Shown: one piece after another, positions 59,397 through 64,000 of the stretch
Layout of the letters: every line of letters begins with the position of its first letter
How positions within the stretch are numbered: position 1 is the stretch's first letter
Source of the DNA: Aestuariivirga litoralis
GTDB taxonomy: Bacteria > Pseudomonadota > Alphaproteobacteria > Rhizobiales > Aestuariivirgaceae
Direction: 5' to 3'
Assembly: GCF_003234965.1 (NCBI RefSeq)
Contig: NZ_QKVK01000004.1
Location: forward strand, 248,001-312,000
Length of the DNA: 64,000 nt
Translations under genes and position numbers: made by a program
Notes under the pieces: model-generated
The model's database searches: none
What the model saw: the letters and a program-made list of their open reading frames with translations, nothing else
Told to the model about the DNA's origin: nothing

Positions 59397-62363
59397 ATGT
59401 CTGCAATCGACAATCTGAAGGCGGCGCGCGAGGACTCTCTCAGGGCCTCGGCGGGCGGTCCTCCGCCGCGCACCCAGAACCCCTTCTTCGGTGTGGGCCC
59501 GATCACCGACATGGCGCGGGACGAGGCCGACAGCCGCATGCTGCGTTTTGCCTTCGAGCACTGGCTGGAGCAGAACTACAGGAAGCTGGACGACACCGGC
59601 CGCGACATCGGCCCCTTCACCGCCGCGGAAATCGGCCGCTCGATGCACCGCGGCTATCCGGCCGACAAGTTCCTGCTGGACATGATGCGGGAGATCCACC
59701 GCTACTTCGAGTTCCCGAAGTCCAACCGGCTGGCGGTGGGCCTCGGCGGCGGCCATTCGGGCTTCACCGTCTGCGCACTGCACTTCCTGACCGTCAACGA
59801 CCCTGCCCAGCATGTCTACGTCGATACGCCGGCACCGGAATCGGATCTTGCCAAGGCCTCGGGCTTCTTCCGACAGAGCTGGGGGGCGCAGATCGTCGAG
59901 ATGATGCGCTTTGCCCGCAATGGCGACGAGGCGCGCATCCATTTCGCCAAATCCGAGGGAGCGATCCCGTCCTCCGACATGCTGGAACGCATGGGCATCA
60001 AAGTATTTTTCGGCGTCGGGCACGAGACGACGGGGGCCACCACCTATTCCCGCTCCGACATCGAGAACCTTCTCGACTGGATCGACCGCAATCCGGCCGA
60101 GCACCATGCGGTGCTGGATGCGACCTCGATGCTGGGCGCCATGCCCTGGGGCGAGGAACTGGTGGCGGAGGTAATGGCGAAGTGCTGCCTGTTCATGCCG
60201 TTCCAGAAGGCGATTGGCGGCATCTCCGGATATTTCCTCGTGTCCTTCACGCCAACCGCTCTGGCACTGGTGGAGGAGAACCAGAAGGCGCCTTCCTGGG
60301 CCATTCCGCGCCAGTTGAAGCTCGCCGCACCGGTCGATCCCAAGATGCCGCTGTCGGGCGAGCGAACGGTGAAGCTGGGACCCTTCTATGACCCGCAGGA
60401 GAACAAGATGGTGGGTGGTGTGATCAACACCTTCTCCACCCTCGCCTTTGCCGAAACCACCTTTGGCCTGCTGCGCGTCGAGAAGATGATCGGCCCGGTC
60501 AGAGAGATGAACCGCCGCTCCGAATTGAACCGGGCCGCCCTGAACGAGTGGATGAGCAACTCGGACCTGTTCCAGCTGGGCGTCACCAGTGCCGAGCACC
60601 GCGGAGCCGCGGTCACCCTCGTGAAAGTTGCCGACAGGCAGGTCACCGACCCTGCGCTTCATGCCCGCATCATCGCACGCTCGAAGCAGCTGCTGGCCTA
60701 TGACGGAATCACCCACCCCAATGGTGTTCACGAGGAGGGCCTCGACACCGCCCGCTATGTCAACGCCTTCCCCGGCACGCCGGGCGACTATCGCGCCTGG
60801 ATTGGCGGCATCCGGCCGGTGGAAGACATCCACGCCCTGCTCGACAACATCAAGTACGCCTATCACCGGGCGCGGATCGTGGTGATGGAGGAGGAACTGG
60901 CGAAACATGGCGTCACCTTCCCTGCTCCCGCACAGCAGGCAGGCCGCAGCCGCAAGGACGACCCCAAGCGCGCCTACAAGGTGCTGATCTGCGATCATGT
61001 CGGCCTCAAGTTCGGCATGGACGGCAAGCCCGACCACTCGGCGGTCAGGGCGCACGCCATCGCACAGGGCTGCAGCTTCCATGACGCCCCGTATACGGAT
61101 GGCATGACGCTCGAGCCGGGCATCCACTTCTTCTACCAGCCGCAGCTGTCGAAGCCCGATGAAATCAGGCCGCTGACCGACAAGGGGCAGTATGACGCGG
61201 TGATCGCGGCGGCAACCTTCCTGCCCAAGGAGGCCCAGTTCCCCGCCGGTGGCGTGCGGATCGGCGCCGGCACGGGCAACATGGGCTCCGCATCATGGGG
61301 AGGCGGCAACGGCGAAGGAGGCATCGCCCCGCTGATGAACACGCCGTCCTTCAACAGCCGGGCGACCGCGCAGATGGGCTTCAAGGCCCTGCTGAAGGTG
61401 TTGCCGGATCTTCCCGTGGACGAGATGCACCGCCTCACCGCCGCGGGCACCTTCGACACCGGGCGCGATCTCGCGAAGTTCCCGACCGAGAAGATCGAAG
61501 GAAAGCGCATCGGCATCATCGGCTATGGCAACATAGGACGAGAGATGGCGAAGCTGGCGCAGGCCTTCGGCATGGTGGTGGCAGTCCACGCAAGGCCCCG
61601 CCACAAGGACTGGATCGAGTCGGAGGGCTTCATCTACGCTGCGACACCGGAAGACGCGGCACAGGGGGCGGATGTGATTTCCGTGCACACTGGCCTCGGC
61701 CCGCTGAACTCCGCCACCGGCAAGTTCGCCAACGCCAATGTGGTGAGCGCCAGCGTTCTGGCCCAACTGAACGACGGCGCGATCGTGATCAACTACGACC
61801 GCGGTGAATGCGTCGACGCCGCGGCACTGGATGCCGCCTTGGCATCCGGCAAGGTGCGCTACGCGGCCATTGATGCCGATCTCTTCGTCAACGCCGAGAC
61901 GGGAGCCGCCACCGGGCCGATGGTCCCCTACCTGCCCCTGGCGCAGAAATATCCCGGCCGGCTGGAACTGCTGCCGCACGCGGCGGCCGACACCGAGCAC
62001 GTCTCGCGCGTCGAGGGGGCCAAGCAGGCGGTGGATCAGATCATCAGCGCCATCCGCTTCAAGGAGGTCGTGAACCTCAAGGGCGACCTGCCGGAGGGCT
62101 ATGCGCTGGGCGGGTCCAGAACGGTGGCCGGGGTCGGCAAGTGCAGCGGCCAGTCGATTTCCCAGGCCGTCGCTTCTGGCGATGTCACGGCAGCGCGCGG
62201 CGAGGCCGAGACGATGGCGGCGATCTGGGCTGCGCTGGCCGCCGCCCCGACAGAGGCGGCGCGCCAGACCCTGATCGCGCGCCACGGCGCGGCACTGGTG
62301 AAGAGCTTCAACAGCTATGCCACGCTGATGCGGAAGCTGGGCCTCGAAGGGCCCTATGCCTGA
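59397..62363 (+). CDS. SerC-like aminotransferase fused to SerA-like dehydrogenase
   Basis: A 988-residue single chain with two enzyme domains. Residues 1 to about 500 form a class V aminotransferase of phosphoserine-transaminase type: HETTGA, DATSMLG and the PLP lysine Lys271 in FQKAIGG. Residues about 515-900 form a D-2-hydroxyacid dehydrogenase: nucleotide loop GIIGYGNIG (from 706), catalytic Arg802 in DRGE, and His861 in LPHAAADTEH. The pre-nucleotide region is unusual (TAQ where VAE is typical). SerA makes 3-phosphohydroxypyruvate and SerC consumes it, so a serine-pathway fusion is plausible but unproven. A helical C-terminal extension replaces the ACT domain. Start ATG at 59397. Confidence 0.8.
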   Translation: MSAIDNLKAAREDSLRASAGGPPPRTQNPFFGVGPITDMARDEADSRMLRFAFEHWLEQNYRKLDDTGRDIGPFTAAEIGRSMHRGYPADKFLLDMMREIHRYFEFPKSNRLAVGLGGGHSGFTVCALHFLTVNDPAQHVYVDTPAPESDLAKASGFFRQSWGAQIVEMMRFARNGDEARIHFAKSEGAIPSSDMLERMGIKVFFGVGHETTGATTYSRSDIENLLDWIDRNPAEHHAVLDATSMLGAMPWGEELVAEVMAKCCLFMPFQKAIGGISGYFLVSFTPTALALVEENQKAPSWAIPRQLKLAAPVDPKMPLSGERTVKLGPFYDPQENKMVGGVINTFSTLAFAETTFGLLRVEKMIGPVREMNRRSELNRAALNEWMSNSDLFQLGVTSAEHRGAAVTLVKVADRQVTDPALHARIIARSKQLLAYDGITHPNGVHEEGLDTARYVNAFPGTPGDYRAWIGGIRPVEDIHALLDNIKYAYHRARIVVMEEELAKHGVTFPAPAQQAGRSRKDDPKRAYKVLICDHVGLKFGMDGKPDHSAVRAHAIAQGCSFHDAPYTDGMTLEPGIHFFYQPQLSKPDEIRPLTDKGQYDAVIAAATFLPKEAQFPAGGVRIGAGTGNMGSASWGGGNGEGGIAPLMNTPSFNSRATAQMGFKALLKVLPDLPVDEMHRLTAAGTFDTGRDLAKFPTEKIEGKRIGIIGYGNIGREMAKLAQAFGMVVAVHARPRHKDWIESEGFIYAATPEDAAQGADVISVHTGLGPLNSATGKFANANVVSASVLAQLNDGAIVINYDRGECVDAAALDAALASGKVRYAAIDADLFVNAETGAATGPMVPYLPLAQKYPGRLELLPHAAADTEHVSRVEGAKQAVDQIISAIRFKEVVNLKGDLPEGYALGGSRTVAGVGKCSGQSISQAVASGDVTAARGEAETMAAIWAALAAAPTEAARQTLIARHGAALVKSFNSYATLMRKLGLEGPYA

Positions 62364-63520
62364 GGCAGCGCCTTCTCGACGAGCCTCGCCCAGAAGGCGG
62401 GGCCCTTCACCAGAAGCGCGTCGTTGAAGTTATAACCGGGGTCGTGAAGCATCGGCCCCGGCCCCGCCCCCAGGCCGAAATAGCAGGACGGCACGACTTC
62501 CTGCATGGCGGAGAAGTCTTCCGAGAACATGAAGGGGCCCCGCATGTCGACCTTGGTGGGGTCCTGCCCCATCTCCAGCGCCACCGCGCGCACCAGCGCC
62601 GCTTCGTCCGGGGTGTTGAACCCGGCGGGGTAGCTCCAGCTGTCGAGGCCAATCTGTACATCCGCCGTGCAGCCATAGGATTTGGCATGCGCCATGGCGA
62701 GTTCCTTGATGCGGGTGAGCACCAGATCGCGCACCGGCTTCGTCACGGTGCGCACGCCGACCAGCAGCCGCACCTCTTCCGGGATGACCGTCGCCATGGA
62801 CCCGCCATTGATCGCACCAACGGTGACGACCGCCGGATCATGCGGATCGAGGTTGCGGGAGACGACCGTCTGCAGCGCCAGCACGATGCTGGAGGCTGCG
62901 ACGACCGGGTCCACCGACTTGTGCGGCAGCGCGCCATGTCCACCCACACCCTGCACGACGATGGTGAAGACGTCGCAGGAGGCCGTGATCGGTCCCGGTC
63001 GCACGACGATCTGGCCTTCCGCCTCACCCGGCAGGTTGTGGAGCGCGAAGACACGGTCGCAGGGGAACCGGGTGAACAGCCCATCCTCGATCATGCGGAA
63101 GGCGCCACCCTCGTCTTCCTCCGATGGCTGGAAGATCAGCCGAACCGTTCCGTCGAAGTTCCGGTGCTCCGCGAGATAGCGCGCCAGCCCGAGCAGCATG
63201 GTCGTGTGCCCGTCATGCCCGCAGGCGTGCATCTTGCCGGGGTACTTCGATGCATAGGGCAGATTGGTCTGCTCCTGGATCGGCAGCGCATCCATGTCGG
63301 CGCGGATGCCGATGGTGCGGCCGGAGTTGCCGTTTCTGAGCGATGCCACCACGCCGGTCTTGGCGATGCCCGTGGCAACCTCGAATCCCAGCCTTCGGCA
63401 TTCGTCGGCCACGATCCCGGCCGTGCGTTCCTCCTGGAACAGCATTTCGGGATGGGCGTGGAGATCATGCCGGATGGCCGTGAGATCGGGCAAGTGCTTC
63501 TTGAGAACGTCCTCGATCAT
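62354..63520 (-). CDS. M20 (amidohydrolase/carboxypeptidase) family protein
   Basis: A 388-residue metallohydrolase of the M20D group (N-acyl amino-acid hydrolase, IAA-amino-acid hydrolase-like). The start IRHDLHAHPEMLFQEERTA, the metal-binding MHACGHDGHTTMLLG, and the QPSEEDEGGA glutamate are all present, with a lid domain in the middle. It overlaps the ABC permease gene upstream (ATGA), suggesting uptake and hydrolysis of an acylated amino acid. Its 3' end overlaps the convergent fusion gene by 10 bases. Confidence 0.92.
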   Translation of the reverse strand: MIEDVLKKHLPDLTAIRHDLHAHPEMLFQEERTAGIVADECRRLGFEVATGIAKTGVVASLRNGNSGRTIGIRADMDALPIQEQTNLPYASKYPGKMHACGHDGHTTMLLGLARYLAEHRNFDGTVRLIFQPSEEDEGGAFRMIEDGLFTRFPCDRVFALHNLPGEAEGQIVVRPGPITASCDVFTIVVQGVGGHGALPHKSVDPVVAASSIVLALQTVVSRNLDPHDPAVVTVGAINGGSMATVIPEEVRLLVGVRTVTKPVRDLVLTRIKELAMAHAKSYGCTADVQIGLDSWSYPAGFNTPDEAALVRAVALEMGQDPTKVDMRGPFMFSEDFSAMQEVVPSCYFGLGAGPGPMLHDPGYNFNDALLVKGPAFWARLVEKALPQA

Positions 63521-64000
63521 CGCTTTTGCGGCACTTTCTTCTCGATGTAGCTGAAGGCCCAGACGGTGAGGAAGGTCAGGCACATGTAAATCACGGCAAG
63601 CAGCATCAGCGGCTCGTAGACGATGTAGGTGTCCTGGGTGATGCGGTTGCGCACGACGCCCGCAAGGTCCATCACCGTCACCGTCATGGCAAGCGGCGTA
63701 GCCTTGAGCTGCAGGACCACCTCGCCGGCCAGCGTCGGCAGCACGAGACGAACAGCACGGGGGAACCACACCCGGGTCAGCACCTTCCAGGGCGACATGC
63801 CGAAGGAACGCGCGGCCTCCAGCTCTCCCCGCGGAACACCGAGGAACGCGCCGCGCATGATCTCGCCCTCATAACCCGCGAAGCTGAGGGTGAAGGCAAG
63901 CAGCGCATACCAGAAGGCATCAAGCCGGATGAGCCATCGGAAGTCCTGGCGGAACTCGGGGAACACGCTGGCGAGCTGGGGAAACAGGGACCCGAGCCCA
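63517..64000 (-). CDS. Polar amino-acid ABC transporter permease, C-terminal part (cut by window edge)
   Basis: The reading frame continues past the right edge, so only about 161 C-terminal residues are visible. They contain the EAA motif EAARSFGMSPWKVLTRVWFP and several membrane helices, typical of HisM/GlnP-type permeases. The gene is coupled to the M20 hydrolase (ATGA). Binding protein and ATPase genes would lie outside the window. Confidence 0.88.
   Translation of the reverse strand, partial: GLGSLFPQLASVFPEFRQDFRWLIRLDAFWYALLAFTLSFAGYEGEIMRGAFLGVPRGELEAARSFGMSPWKVLTRVWFPRAVRLVLPTLAGEVVLQLKATPLAMTVTVMDLAGVVRNRITQDTYIVYEPLMLLAVIYMCLTFLTVWAFSYIEKKVPQKR

Overview
The window reads as a single stretch of high-GC alphaproteobacterial chromosome, most likely from the order Hyphomicrobiales. 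The evidence is gene order: rlpA-dacA-tmk; tpiA ... secG-pyrG ... kdsA ... eno; and ppiD-trpE-trpG-trpD-trpC-moaC-moeA-lexA. A QueF, an HspQ, a LexA operator candidate of the GAAC-N7 type, and palindromic REP-like elements with CCCGGG cores fit the same group. No phage, transposase, plasmid or CRISPR genes were found. The species cannot be named from sequence alone.

Layout. 1-3765 is a minus-strand envelope block: Sel1-repeat and DUF2147 proteins, rlpA, dacA and the start of tmk. A class II aldolase and tRNA-Ser(TGA) follow. 5135-12705 is an accessory-looking block beside the tRNA. It has a small low-GC membrane protein, two sulfotransferases, a six-TM protein, a membrane-anchored LicD-type phosphotransferase, an FkbM methyltransferase, and an LtaS/sulfatase-fold membrane enzyme with a C-terminal carbohydrate-binding-like domain. 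Together they look like a set that decorates a surface glycan or lipid. 12893-17557 has a secreted trypsin-like protease, a 93-residue orphan, a DUF1275 protein, an outer-membrane beta-barrel, and an L,D-transpeptidase coupled to a lipoprotein.

17736-25091 is metabolic: a sarcosine/dimethylglycine dehydrogenase-like flavoprotein, a 160-bp tandem duplication of REP-like DNA, then a tightly coupled four-gene operon (D-erythronate dehydrogenase-like, Ldh-family oxidoreductase, EamA transporter, HD-domain protein) and a second EamA transporter. 25088-44378 is core housekeeping: eno, queF, kdsA, a PaaI thioesterase, a large MscS-type channel, pyrG, secG, tpiA with a coupled thiazoline-carboxylate hydrolase-like gene, then ppiD and the trp-moa-moe-lexA run. 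44459-56565 has a GST, a UbiH-like monooxygenase, an AEC transporter, hspQ, an RND efflux pair, a TetA-like MFS pump, glmS and glmU.

After tRNA-Lys(TTT), 57196-64000 has a secreted metzincin with PPC and PKD domains, a 988-residue protein fusing a SerC-like aminotransferase to a SerA-like dehydrogenase, an M20 amidohydrolase and the end of an amino-acid ABC permease. The most unusual items are the SerC-SerA-like fusion, the glycan-decoration block with its LtaS-CBM fusion, and the DenD/Ldh/EamA/HD operon.
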